From Caballeronia glathei (GTDB taxonomy: Bacteria; Pseudomonadota; Gammaproteobacteria; Burkholderiales; Burkholderiaceae): a DNA stretch of 64,000 nucleotides. Every line of letters starts with the position of its first letter. Position 1 is the stretch's first letter. Where the stretch lies: contig NZ_JFHC01000014.1 in the NCBI RefSeq assembly GCF_000698595.1, positions 51,521 to 115,520 on the forward strand, written 5' to 3'. The notes beneath the pieces were generated by a model. The model ran no database searches. It saw only the letters and a list, made by a program, of their open reading frames with translations, and was not told where the DNA came from. Below, piece by piece: positions 45,610 through 54,201 of this stretch. The translations under genes and the position numbers were made by a program.

Positions 45610-45732
45610 GTGAATCCCGCCAAACTTGTCACTCCCACCGTTCGATACCCGGGACTAATCTATCACGACCGCCAACCCGGACGTCGCATCGGCAACCGGG
45701 CGCACGACGAACGATATTCAACGGAGGCAAGC

Positions 45733-46512
45733 ATGCAGACGAAACACACGACCGGCACACGCGACGAGTGGCTGGCAGCGCGGCTCGAACTGCTGGACGC
45801 GGAGAAGAATCTGACGCACCGCAGCGACGAACTGGCGCGGCGCCGTCAGGCGCTGCCGTGGGTCCGCGTCGACAAGACTTACTCATTCGAGACCGAGGCA
45901 GGGAGCGCATCGCTTGCAGGCCTCTTCAGGGGGCGCTCGCAGCTGCTCGTCTACCACTTCATGTTCGGTCCCGACTACAAGGCGGGATGCCCGTCCTGTT
46001 CGGCGATCGCCGACGGCTTCGACGGTTTCGTCGTGCATCTCGCGAACCATGACGTCACGCTGTCGGCGGTATCGCGGGCGCCGCTCGCGAAGCTGCAGGC
46101 GTACAGGCAGCGGATGGGATGGACGTTTCCCTGGGCGTCGTCGCTTGGCAACGACTTCAACGCGGACTTCAACGTCTCGTTCACGGAGGCGCAGCAGCGC
46201 GAGGGAGACGTCGAATACAACTACCGGCGCGAGCCTGCGTTCGAGCGGCGCCCGGGTCAGGAGGGCGGCGGCCAGAGCGCCGGGGCGAAGTTCGCGGCCA
46301 TGAGCGGAACCGACGTGGCCACGTTCCATCGCGACAGGCCGGGCATGAGTGCGTTCGTGCTCGAAGACGGCGAGGTCTACCACACGTATTCCACCTTTTC
46401 GCGCGGACTCGACGGCCTCTGGGGCATGTACCCGTGGCTCGACCGCGCGCCGAAGGGGCGCAACGAGACGGGCGTCTGGTGGCGCCGCCACGACGAGTAC
46501 GACGAACGCTGA
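45733..46512 (+). CDS. DUF899 family thioredoxin-like protein
   Basis: 259 residues. The family core is LPWVRVDKTYSFETEAG, LAGLFRGRSQLLVYHFMFGP, YKAGCPSCSAIADGFDG (a CPSC pair in the thioredoxin position), SRAPLAKLQAYRQRMGWTFP and DGLWGMYPWLDRAPKGR. DUF899 proteins have a thioredoxin fold; redox activity is plausible but not established. It is divergent from the TPR-HTH regulator. Confidence 0.9.
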   Translation: MQTKHTTGTRDEWLAARLELLDAEKNLTHRSDELARRRQALPWVRVDKTYSFETEAGSASLAGLFRGRSQLLVYHFMFGPDYKAGCPSCSAIADGFDGFVVHLANHDVTLSAVSRAPLAKLQAYRQRMGWTFPWASSLGNDFNADFNVSFTEAQQREGDVEYNYRREPAFERRPGQEGGGQSAGAKFAAMSGTDVATFHRDRPGMSAFVLEDGEVYHTYSTFSRGLDGLWGMYPWLDRAPKGRNETGVWWRRHDEYDER

Positions 46513-46553
46513 GGCGCATCGTGGACAGTGCTCGCGCAACCGGGAGATGGCAG

Positions 46554-47354
46554 ATGTCACCGCGCATGGAGTCGGAGCGGGCGTTCATCGGCGTCGCGGC
46601 GCTCGTCTTCGCCGTCAGCGCGGCAGCGACGATCGGCTGGAGCGCGTCGATGTCGGCGATGGGCGGGATGCCGATGCCCGGCGGCTGGACGATGTCGATG
46701 GCGTGGATGCGGATGTGCGGCAAGACGTGGCCCGGTGTCGCGGCGTCGTTCCTCGGCATGTGGGTCGTGATGATGATTGCGATGATGCTGCCGTCCCTCT
46801 TGCCGATGCTGTGGCGGTACCGGCAGGCGGTCGGCGGGAGCGGCGGGACCGGCGAGAGGCGGCTCGGCCCGCTGACCGCGCTGGTCAGCGCGGGATACTT
46901 CTGCGTGTGGGCCGCGTTCGGAATGGCGGCCTTTCCAGTCGGCGTCGCGCTGGCGGCGCTGGAGATGCAGTTGCCGGCGCTCGCGCGCGCGGTTCCGGCC
47001 GCGGCCGGTGTGGTCGTGCTGATCGCCGGGGCGCTCCAGTTCACCGCGTGGAAGGCGCGTCATCTGGCCTGCTGCCGGGCGGCACCGGTGCACGGCCGGG
47101 CGTTGTGTGCGGATGCCGCCACGGCCTGGCGGCACGGCCTGCGTCTCGGCCTGCACTGCTGTCATTGCTGCGCCGGCCTGACCGCGGTTCTCTTCGTCAT
47201 CGGGGTCATGGACCTGCGCGCGATGGCTGCCGTTACGGCCGCCATTACCCTCGAACGCCTCGCGCCGGCCGGTGAGCGCGTCGCGCGGGCGATCGGCGCG
47301 GTTGTCGCCGGGGCAGGGGTGCTCCTGATCGTGCAGGCGGCCGGGCCCGGATGA
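46554..47354 (+). CDS. DUF2182 family metal-binding-type membrane protein
   Basis: 266 residues from ATG 46554, with GGAG seven bases upstream; a GTG at 46521 is also in frame. Several hydrophobic helices are present. Family marks are the Met-rich SAMGGMPMPGGWTMSMAWMR, FLGMWVVMMIAMMLPSLLPM, and the Cys/His-rich ARHLACCRAA and LHCCHCCAG segments, which suggest metal handling. It follows the DUF899 gene by about 40 bases and probably shares its transcript. Confidence 0.85.
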   Translation: MSPRMESERAFIGVAALVFAVSAAATIGWSASMSAMGGMPMPGGWTMSMAWMRMCGKTWPGVAASFLGMWVVMMIAMMLPSLLPMLWRYRQAVGGSGGTGERRLGPLTALVSAGYFCVWAAFGMAAFPVGVALAALEMQLPALARAVPAAAGVVVLIAGALQFTAWKARHLACCRAAPVHGRALCADAATAWRHGLRLGLHCCHCCAGLTAVLFVIGVMDLRAMAAVTAAITLERLAPAGERVARAIGAVVAGAGVLLIVQAAGPG

Positions 47355-47430
47355 CGCGCGTCGCGCATCGTGCGGCTGGTCGGCCATCGTGCGAGCGACA
47401 GCGCGGCAGGCGAGCGCACGCCGGCCGGAA

Positions 47431-48717
47431 TCAGTCGCGTCTGCAGGCCGCGGCGTACATGCCGATCACTTCCCGCACCTTGCTCTGAACGAGGCTCATC
47501 GGCGAGCCGTCGATCGCGCCGCGCCGCGCCTCCCAATACTGTCCCGGGAGATAGCGGCTCAGCAGGTTTTCCGGAATGGGCGCTGCGCCCAGATTGGCGA
47601 TCAGTTTCTGCGCGGCGGCATCGACTTGCGGGTCGGCCCAGTAGTACCGGACGCGGTCGCTGTAGCTGTAGGCGCGCAGCAGGCGCTGTTCCCGCTCGTC
47701 GCCGTGATAGTACTTCTCCCAGTTGGCCGGCTTGCCGAGCATCACGCTTTCGACGACCTTTCGCAGGTTCGAGCGCTCGCCTTGCCCGACGATCTCCGCT
47801 TCGATGTCCGCCATCGCGTAGAGCGCCTCACGCAGCGCGAAGGTCACGCCCGGTCCCACCTTCAGGATCGCGAATCCGTCGCGCACGAGCGCCGCCAGCG
47901 CCTCGGGCTTCTGGTAATCGGTGGAGTGGGCTTCGAAGACCACGCCCGGCATCTGCCCGAGCACCTCCGAGAGCCCCACGGCGTGTTCGGGCACATAGTC
48001 GATCACGCGCGTATGGTCGAACTCGACGCCCGGCTGCACGACGAGCGCAATCACGCGCTCCCACGCGCGATCGAGACCGCGCGCGCGCCACGCCTCCTGG
48101 TGAACGGCGACCGTCGCGAGCGCGGCCTCCGGGCGCGTCACCTCGACGCTCGCGAGCGCTTCAGCGGCGCCACCCGGCACCGGCACCTCGGTTCCGATGA
48201 CATACACCGGCCTCACGGCCTTCGCCTCGCGATCGGCGGCGGCTTCCGCGACCGCGCACAGGCGCGAGGCACGCTCGGCCACCACGCTGTCGGAGAGCCG
48301 TTGCGGATCGTCGGCGCAGCGCATGCTGGTGTCGAGATGGATCTTGACGAATCCGGCCGCAACGTAGGCGTCGATGAGCGCTTCCGCGCGCTGCATCGCG
48401 TCGCGCGCGGGCAGGCCGCGCCACGCGTTGGGACCGAGGTGGTCGCCGCCGAGGATCAGCCTGTCGCGTGAAAGTCCGGCGCGCCCGGCAATCGTATGGA
48501 CGAAGCGCACGAAGTCGGCGGGCTTCATCCCCGTGTAGCCGCCGAACTGGTCGACCTGATTCGACGTGGATTCGATGACGAGCGGCGTGTCGTCGGCGAG
48601 CGCCTGCTTCATGGCGGCGGCGAGCACCCAGGGGTGCGCGGAGCAGATCGAATAGATGCCCGCGAGATTTTGCGCGCGGCGCGCATCGCCGGACAGGCGC
48701 GCAACGACGTCATGCAT
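47431..48717 (-). CDS. D-tagatose-bisphosphate aldolase, class II, non-catalytic subunit (GatZ/KbaZ)
   Basis: 428 residues from ATG 48717 (MHDVVARLSGDARRAQNLAG). Family marks are GIYSICSAHPWVLAAAMKQA, ESTSNQVDQFGGYTGMKPAD, LILGGDHLGPNAWRGLPARD, VIGTEVPVPGG and VFEAHSTDYQKPEAL. In E. coli this subunit stabilises the catalytic GatY/KbaY; no catalytic partner is encoded in the window. It overlaps the kinase gene stop by eight bases and is the last gene of a regulator-kinase-GatZ unit for a hexose or hexitol derivative. Confidence 0.92.
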   Translation of the reverse strand: MHDVVARLSGDARRAQNLAGIYSICSAHPWVLAAAMKQALADDTPLVIESTSNQVDQFGGYTGMKPADFVRFVHTIAGRAGLSRDRLILGGDHLGPNAWRGLPARDAMQRAEALIDAYVAAGFVKIHLDTSMRCADDPQRLSDSVVAERASRLCAVAEAAADREAKAVRPVYVIGTEVPVPGGAAEALASVEVTRPEAALATVAVHQEAWRARGLDRAWERVIALVVQPGVEFDHTRVIDYVPEHAVGLSEVLGQMPGVVFEAHSTDYQKPEALAALVRDGFAILKVGPGVTFALREALYAMADIEAEIVGQGERSNLRKVVESVMLGKPANWEKYYHGDEREQRLLRAYSYSDRVRYYWADPQVDAAAQKLIANLGAAPIPENLLSRYLPGQYWEARRGAIDGSPMSLVQSKVREVIGMYAAACRRD

Positions 48718-49696
48718 GACCCTGCTCCGGAGTTTGCGCAATGAACGCGTCGAGTTGGGCGAGCGTGGCGGTGCCTTCCATCGGTCCGCGGAACGTGACG
48801 GCGCGCGCGCCGCTCGCGCAGGCGTAGCGCAACGCGTCTTCGATGCCGAACCCTTGCGAACGGCACGCGATGTAGGTCGCGCCGAAGCAGTCGCCGGCGC
48901 CCGTCGGATCGACTTCCTCGACGCGCAGCGCGGGCATCCGGATCTCGTGGCTGCCGTCGTGATGGCTGCATCCGTCCTTGCCGCGCTTGACGACGACTTC
49001 GCGCACGCCTCGCCTCAGCAGTTCCTCGATCGCGCCTTCCTCGGTGGTGGCGCTCGCGAGCAGCATCACTTCGTGGCCGCTCGGCAGGAACACGTCGGTG
49101 TAGTCGAGGATGAAGTCGAGCGCTTCGCGCATTTCGGGGATGCGCAGCATCTCCTTGCGGATGTTCGGATCGAAACTGACGGTGCCGCCCTGCGCCTTGA
49201 CCGTCTCGATCACCTTCTTCATCGCCTCGATGATGCGAAACGAGAAGAGCGACGAGCCCATCACGTGGAAGTGCGTGCAGTCCGCGAGCAGGTCGTCCCT
49301 GACGTTGCTCACCGACAGGTGCCCCGACGCGCTGTTGGCGATGTTGTAGATGAAGTCGCGTTCGCCGTCCTCGCGATAGGTGACGAAGGCGCTGCCCGTG
49401 GTGGCGTTCCTGACCACCGAGATGCCGGACACGTCGACGCCGTCCGCGCGCAGGCGTTCGACGTTGAGCGCGCCGAAGTCGTCGTCGCCCACGCAGCCGA
49501 TCAGCGCGCCGCGGCTGCCGGCACGCGCCACCTGGTCGATGAAGATCGCGGGCGCGCCGCTCGCGTAGGGGCCGATCAGCGTGCCCGCGCGGCGAAACGA
49601 CTGGCCGCGCTCGGTCGCCATGATTTCGACGAGAATCTCGCCCATCGTCAGAATGCAGCCGGCTTGTGCGGCGTCTCGCGTTTCAGTGGTGGCCAT
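48710..49696 (-). CDS. PfkB-family sugar kinase
   Basis: 328 residues from ATG 49696 (MATTETRDAAQAGCILTMGE). The ribokinase fold shows GGAP-type GPYASGAPAIFIDQVARAG, GCVGDDDFGALNVERLRADG, the anion-hole/catalytic-base motif VDPTGAGDCFGATYIACRSQ and VSFDPNIRKEML. It phosphorylates a ketohexose or similar; the neighbouring GatZ subunit suggests tagatose- or fructose-type substrates. ATP is the donor in this family. Confidence 0.92.
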   Translation of the reverse strand: MATTETRDAAQAGCILTMGEILVEIMATERGQSFRRAGTLIGPYASGAPAIFIDQVARAGSRGALIGCVGDDDFGALNVERLRADGVDVSGISVVRNATTGSAFVTYREDGERDFIYNIANSASGHLSVSNVRDDLLADCTHFHVMGSSLFSFRIIEAMKKVIETVKAQGGTVSFDPNIRKEMLRIPEMREALDFILDYTDVFLPSGHEVMLLASATTEEGAIEELLRRGVREVVVKRGKDGCSHHDGSHEIRMPALRVEEVDPTGAGDCFGATYIACRSQGFGIEDALRYACASGARAVTFRGPMEGTATLAQLDAFIAQTPEQGHA

Positions 49697-49779
49697 GGCG
49701 TGAGCTCGTTCGGGCGTCGATGCGAAAGGCGGCGACGCAACAGGTTGAGGAAGGTTCGGACCGGCGGGATCGGCGGAGG

Positions 49780-50616
49780 TCATGGGCTCGCTGTGCCCCG
49801 GACCGGCCGGGTGTTGCAAAACTCCAGCACGCCGCTCTCCTTGCGGTGGAGTCGCAGCCCGTGGCGAGTCATCAGTTCCATCGTCGGCGGGTCGATTCCC
49901 TCGTCGATGAGGAGCGCGTCGATGTCCGCGACGTGGCCGAACGCATCGCCTTCGCGCTCGGTCAGCCGGGGCTGGCAGGCGACCACGATCGTGCGCGCCG
50001 CCGACCGGCTCGCCGCCTGAAAGACCCGTGCGCTGGCGGGATCGGAAGCGAGCAGGGTGCCGTCGCGGTCGATGCCCGAGGCTTGCAGGATGCACAGATC
50101 GAGTGACCGGCTTCCGACGGACGCCTCTGCCTCCGGCCCGGTGAGCGCGGTGGCGCCCGTTTCGAGCTGGCCGCCCGTCAGCGCCAGCTCGCACTGGACG
50201 AATCGCTGGGCCGTCTGCGCCATCGCGATGTCGTTGAGCAGCAACGCGAGATTCGACCGCTCGGAGAGAAACGGCAGAACCTTGTGGACGATCTCTCCGC
50301 AGCCCAGCATGAGCGACGCGTGGTCTTCGACCGCTTCCGCCGCGGCGCGCGCGATTGCCGTTTCCGAGGCCTTGCGCGCCGCGCCGTCGACAACGGGCAC
50401 GAGCACGTCCTCACCGGGGCGCTGCGCCAGATAGCGCGCCTTTCCGGACGACCTGACGAGGTATCGCTGCTGCTCCAGATAGGTGAGGTCCGTGCGGATC
50501 GTGACGCTCGACACATCGAACGTCTGGCTGAGTTCATCGACCGACACTTCCCCGCGCTTGCGCACGAGCTCGACGATCTGCAGCCGCCGCTTCAGGGAAC
50601 TCTTGTTTGCCAGCAC
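49780..50616 (-). CDS. DeoR-family transcriptional regulator
   Basis: 278 residues from the preferred GTG at 50616 (VLANKSSLKRRLQIVELVRK), which has GAGAG seven bases upstream. The DeoR helix-turn-helix is EVSVDELSQTFDVSSVTIRT followed by DLTYLEQQRYLVRSSGKA. The effector domain shows LMLGCGEIVHKVLPFLSERS and ALTGGQLETGATALTGPEAE. A TTG at 50682 would extend the frame through the operator region and is less likely. It probably controls the kinase-GatZ genes. Confidence 0.9.
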   Translation of the reverse strand: MLANKSSLKRRLQIVELVRKRGEVSVDELSQTFDVSSVTIRTDLTYLEQQRYLVRSSGKARYLAQRPGEDVLVPVVDGAARKASETAIARAAAEAVEDHASLMLGCGEIVHKVLPFLSERSNLALLLNDIAMAQTAQRFVQCELALTGGQLETGATALTGPEAEASVGSRSLDLCILQASGIDRDGTLLASDPASARVFQAASRSAARTIVVACQPRLTEREGDAFGHVADIDALLIDEGIDPPTMELMTRHGLRLHRKESGVLEFCNTRPVRGTASP

Positions 50617-50634
50617 GTTTGCGCTCTCGAAAAA

Positions 50635-50673
50635 GACTCTTTTGTTTCGAAAGAGTCTAGTTTCGAATCGAAA
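50635..50673. promoter_or_regulatory. Operator region of the DeoR-type regulator
   Basis: GACTCTTT (50635-50642) and AAAGAGTC (50650-50657) form an inverted repeat around the palindrome TTTCGAAA (50645-50652). Next to it lies TTTCGAATCGAAA (50661-50673), a 13-base palindrome with a central unpaired base. The repeated TTTCGA/TCGAAA half-sites just before the regulator start suggest autoregulation. Confidence 0.65.
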
Positions 50674-50962
50674 GAACGTCAAAAGGAATTGTCGGGGCGC
50701 CGGCTAGGGATTTCCCTTAAGCGGGACGCGGCGCCCCGATCGTTCAGGGGGAACGATGCCGCCCGCTCTGGTGACTGGGGCGGCGTCGGCGCATCGAATG
50801 CGGTCTTTGCGGATCAGATTGAATGTTTCTCGCCGGGCGCGGACGGGCTGCATGGCGCCCGTGGCCGTCCGGTGTCGTCCCGGCCGGGTCGTGCCGGGCA
50901 CGGCGCACGGCACGGCGGGAACGAGGCACGCCGTGCGCCATGTGATGCGCGTTCCGCCCGGC
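50674..50962. other. Intergenic stretch, nothing supportable
   Basis: About 290 bases between the regulator's operators and the small exported-protein gene. No gene or clear signal was seen. Confidence 0.45.
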
Positions 50963-51184
50963 TCAACTTCCGCCGAAAAAGACGGAGCAGAAGCTGGCGG
51001 GTCCGACGCAATCGGCGGCTTTCTTCGGCGCGGCCACCGAGCGTTGCGCGGCAGGCGCGGTATCGGCCTGCGCTAGTTGCTGCTGTGAGTTCGCATTGTC
51101 GGCGGCGGGTGCGGGGGTTTGCGCATGCGCCATCGATACCGCGGACAGCCAACATGCGAAGAGGGCGAACTTGAGCAACTTCAT
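50963..51184 (-). CDS. Small exported protein of unknown function
   Basis: 73 residues from ATG 51184 (MKLLKFALFACWLSAVSMAH) with AGGAGA upstream. The signal peptide ends AHA; the mature part is about 52 residues, Gln/Ala/Pro-rich, with two Cys near the end (ADCVGPASFCSVFFGGS) that could form a disulfide. I do not recognise the family. Confidence 0.72.
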   Translation of the reverse strand: MKLLKFALFACWLSAVSMAHAQTPAPAADNANSQQQLAQADTAPAAQRSVAAPKKAADCVGPASFCSVFFGGS

Positions 51185-51472
51185 TTGTTTTCTCCTATGA
51201 ACGAGCACTGCGAGGCAGTGACGGAACTATAGGACCCGGCGATGCGCGGATTAACGGGCGCGCCTGAAAGGTACTCTTCCTGGTTGAGGAAAAATGGGCA
51301 GTGAAAGGGCGCGTCGCCGTCGAGGAGCGCGGTGCGGACGACGTGAAGGCAACGCACGATGCACGGTGTCGGGCAGGAAGCAGGCGTGCCGGAGGGCGTC
51401 CGCAATGCTCGCGCGATGCATGACGGGTTGGGACCGCACCACCGTCCGATACGCGTTGACCCCAGCCCACAG

Positions 51473-51507
51473 TTATCCACCGTTTTTGTTGAAAGGGGTG
51501 TGGATAA
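51473..51507. promoter_or_regulatory. Pair of inverted DnaA-box sequences
   Basis: TTATCCACC (51473-51481) and, on the other strand, a perfect TTATCCACA (51499-51507) face each other 17 bases apart in the 408-bp gap 51185-51592. The rest of this gap holds no gene that I can support. The pair could be a DnaA-titrating or DnaA-regulated site; chance is possible. Confidence 0.5.
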
Positions 51508-51592
51508 CGTTATCGAAAGCGCGCCAACCTGCTGATGCGAAAGGCATTCCGCTCGATGCATCGTGGCGTGCGCGCTTGTCGCCCGCGTGGCG

Positions 51593-51853
51593 TTACTTGA
51601 AGTCGTTCGTTTCCAGTTCGACCGACTGCCCTCCGTTCTTCGAAAGCGTGCGCCGCGCGGCCTCTTCGATCCGCAAGCGGCCGCCTTCGAACGCGCTCAG
51701 CAGCGCATGAGAGGACGTGCCTTCGTTGCCGAAGTGGTCATTGAGTGCATCCATCGAAACGCTGCACCAGACTTCGCGGCCATCGACACTGGCCTCGAAT
51801 GCGACACGTGCGGCGGCGACGACGTGGCGCCGGCCGCTGAACTCGATCGTCAT
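51593..51853 (-). CDS. DUF1488-like small protein
   Basis: 86 residues from ATG 51853 (MTIEFSGRRHVVAAARVAFE), with AGGAG six bases upstream. The layout VAFEASVDGREVWCSVSMDA, LNDHFG, LLSAFEGGRLRIEEAARR matches the DUF1488 pattern (strand pair, the DHFG turn, C-terminal helix). Function is unknown. Confidence 0.8.
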   Translation of the reverse strand: MTIEFSGRRHVVAAARVAFEASVDGREVWCSVSMDALNDHFGNEGTSSHALLSAFEGGRLRIEEAARRTLSKNGGQSVELETNDFK

Positions 51854-51983
51854 CTTTGTCTCCTTGAGTTGGGCGCAGGCCACGAGCATTCCATGTGCAG
51901 GGAGCCGCCTTGTCGCGCTCCCGGCCCGCATGGACGAAGATCACGCAGCCCATTGAACATGACGGCGCGACGCGTGGCGCTGC

Positions 51984-53558
51984 TCAGAGGAGCTGCTTCA
52001 CGGCCGCGAGCGCATCGACGAGCCCGGCACCGGTCGCGCCGTCCTCGCCGGCGCCGGCCGCGAGGCCCACGCCTCTCGGGTCGCTGGCCGGATTCGCGTG
52101 GCCCGTTCTGACGTCGCGTGCGGTACGGCGCAGGATCGCCTTGACGTCGCCTGGCGAGAGCTTCGGGCTTGCCTGCAGCAGAAGCGCGCACAGGCCCGCG
52201 AGTTGCGGCGCCGCGGCCGACGTTCCGCTGAACACGCCCCAGCCGTCGGCGGGCAGCGTGCCGTCGAAGGCGGAGTTCTCCCGATCGATCTCGCAGGCGG
52301 ACGGAATCGGCAGCGCCAGATAGTTCGCATGCGGCAGGAGCCCCACCAGGCCGCACACGTCGGGCACGTTTCGCCCCGAGTAGATCCGGCTCCTGAAGGC
52401 GCTCGCATAGTCGGATGCGCGCATGGAACTGGCCTGATCGACGAAGACGCCCCCCGCGGAGACGACGTCGGGCATCTGTCCCGGGAACGAGTAGTGGCCG
52501 TTGCCCGCGGAAAACACGATCACGATGCCGCGCTTCACTGCCGCCTGGATTTCGGCCTCGAGCGCGACGAGGCTGTTCGGCAGCGTCGCGAGCGGCGTGT
52601 TGTTGGGCCCGCGCAGATCGTAGCCGAGGCTCACGGAGATCACGTGCGGATCGTGCTTGAGCGCTTCCTGAAGCCCTTCGAGCACGGACGCGCCCGAGGT
52701 CGGATCGGCTTCGTTGTCGAGCTTCACGCCGATGAACGTCGCGCCCGGCGCGATGGCGAAGATGTTCGCGGATTCGCCGGTGCCGTGGCCGTTGCCGTCG
52801 GTGCTGCGATCAGCGGCGCCCGGTGCGAGAACGATCGACGACGTGTAGCCGTTCGCCCTGAAATACGGATGGCTGTGGCCGAAGCCGCTGTCGATCATCA
52901 CGACGCGCACACCCTTGCCCGTGATGCCCTGAAGATGCACGGGCGTCGCGTTGAGATGGCGGGCGATGTCCGCGGGCGCATCGAGATGGAAATACGGGAT
53001 GGCGGGCGGCGTGGCCGACGGGAGCGCGCCCTGCGCCCCTTTCGGCGTGCGTTTGGCTGGCGCCTTGGCCGGCGTCTTGGCGGAAGGCTTCGTGGATTTC
53101 GCCGATTTCGCGGCCTTCGCCATGTAGATGTGGGGCCATTGAATGTAGACGTCGTCGAGCAGCGCCTGCAGCGACGGGTCCGGATTCCACGGCGCCCCGT
53201 CCGGCGGATAGAGCACCGACGAGAACTGCGCGGCCGACCCGCCCGGCGCCGTCATGCGCGCGAGCTTCGTCTGGAACACCGCCTCGAACTGCGCGCGGGT
53301 GCAGCGCATCGAGGCGGAGAGCGACCCGCGGCCCGTCAGCGTGAAGCCGCATCGCGCAAGCTCGGCGATGGCGAGGTCCGCCTGCGCGGGATCGGGGATG
53401 AAGCTCGAGACCGTATCGGTCGACATCCGCGCGCCGAACTTGGTGGGGCCGCCCAGCTGGCCGGGCCGGTTGAACGTGACGGCGACACGGAGTTCGTCGC
53501 CCGGTGGCTGGCGGCGGGTGGGTCGGGTGGACAGGTCGTCTGGATCGTAAGCCTTCAT
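51984..53558 (-). CDS. Subtilisin-like (S8) serine peptidase with N-terminal pro-domain
   Basis: 524 residues (MKAYDPDDLSTRPTRRQPPG). No signal peptide is seen. Residues about 20-145 form a pro-domain-like region (GFTLTGRGSLSASMRCTRAQ to DDVYIQWPHIYMA). A Lys/Ala/Pro-rich linker follows (148-180). The catalytic domain has Asp223 (RVVMIDSGFG), His258 (DGNGHGTGESAN), oxyanion Asn353 (FSAGNGHYSF) and Ser447 (FSGTSAAAPQLAG). It should be an active endopeptidase, kept inactive until the pro-domain is removed. The gene starts 15 bases after a small gene whose product resembles this pro-domain. Confidence 0.93.
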   Translation of the reverse strand: MKAYDPDDLSTRPTRRQPPGDELRVAVTFNRPGQLGGPTKFGARMSTDTVSSFIPDPAQADLAIAELARCGFTLTGRGSLSASMRCTRAQFEAVFQTKLARMTAPGGSAAQFSSVLYPPDGAPWNPDPSLQALLDDVYIQWPHIYMAKAAKSAKSTKPSAKTPAKAPAKRTPKGAQGALPSATPPAIPYFHLDAPADIARHLNATPVHLQGITGKGVRVVMIDSGFGHSHPYFRANGYTSSIVLAPGAADRSTDGNGHGTGESANIFAIAPGATFIGVKLDNEADPTSGASVLEGLQEALKHDPHVISVSLGYDLRGPNNTPLATLPNSLVALEAEIQAAVKRGIVIVFSAGNGHYSFPGQMPDVVSAGGVFVDQASSMRASDYASAFRSRIYSGRNVPDVCGLVGLLPHANYLALPIPSACEIDRENSAFDGTLPADGWGVFSGTSAAAPQLAGLCALLLQASPKLSPGDVKAILRRTARDVRTGHANPASDPRGVGLAAGAGEDGATGAGLVDALAAVKQLL

Positions 53559-53573
53559 CGCTTCGCCTCCCGG

Positions 53574-53849
53574 TTATTCGAATGAGAGATGCTCCGGTGC
53601 TTCGCAGATCGATGAGACATAGGGCTTGAGCGGGTCCGGCACCGTGAGGGCGTCGGCCGCTGCGCCGCAGAAAAGCTTCCTGAACTCGGCGTCCGGAACG
53701 CGCGCCGACAGGCTCGCGGCGCCTTCGCCGCTCAACTGCAGGCCCAGCTCCTGCGCAGCGTGCTTGGCGGCTTCGCGCGCCTCGCTCGTGCGGCACGTGT
53801 CGTGCAGCAGGAGTTGCAGGCGGCGGACGTGACGGGTTTCGGGAGCCAT
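53574..53849 (-). CDS. Small protein resembling the pro-domain of the adjacent S8 peptidase
   Basis: 91 residues from ATG 53849 (MAPETRHVRRLQLLLHDTCR). The part ELGLQLSGEGAASLSARVPD followed by AEFRKLF lines up with CGFTLTGRGSLSASMRCTRA and QFEAVF of the peptidase pro-domain. The end VPDPLKPYVSSICEAPEHLS lines up with the pro-domain end (PDPSLQALLDDVYIQWPHIY). It looks like a free-standing pro-domain that could act as inhibitor or folding helper. It is encoded first in a two-gene unit. The homology is judged by eye. Confidence 0.75.
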   Translation of the reverse strand: MAPETRHVRRLQLLLHDTCRTSEAREAAKHAAQELGLQLSGEGAASLSARVPDAEFRKLFCGAAADALTVPDPLKPYVSSICEAPEHLSFE

Positions 53850-54201
53850 GGTCTTCGCGCGAGGCACGGCCGGCAAACGGCATGCGCACCCCGGACTTCC
53901 TTCGTGGGTTCCGATACTACGCCTAGTTCATCAACTATTCCACGGCGCGCGCAAGAGCGAACGCGTGTCGCGCGGCGCACGGGTGAGTACGGTACTCTGA
54001 TCCGTACGACGCTGTGAGGCAGCATGGCGGTGCGCGTGAGCCTGACGTGGCGAGGCGCTGCGTGTCGGATGGCGGATCGCGCGCCGCGCAAGGCCGAAAT
54101 ACGTGTATCGTGCACGCTCACCAAATTCACCAATGCGCTAACGCCATCCGGTGCGGGCCGCCGCGGCGCCCCGCTCAGGCACGCACGCAAGACTCTTCAC
54201 G
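53850..54201. other. Divergent intergenic region, no gene seen
   Basis: About 350 bases that must hold the promoters of the peptidase unit (minus) and the YqaA-like gene (plus). No clear boxes or repeats were found. Confidence 0.45.

Noticed and set aside
44617..45700. A long plus-strand frame running into the DUF899 gene as an N-terminal extension
   Set aside because: It is antisense to the TPR-HTH regulator, Arg-rich, and the DUF899 family starts at 45733.
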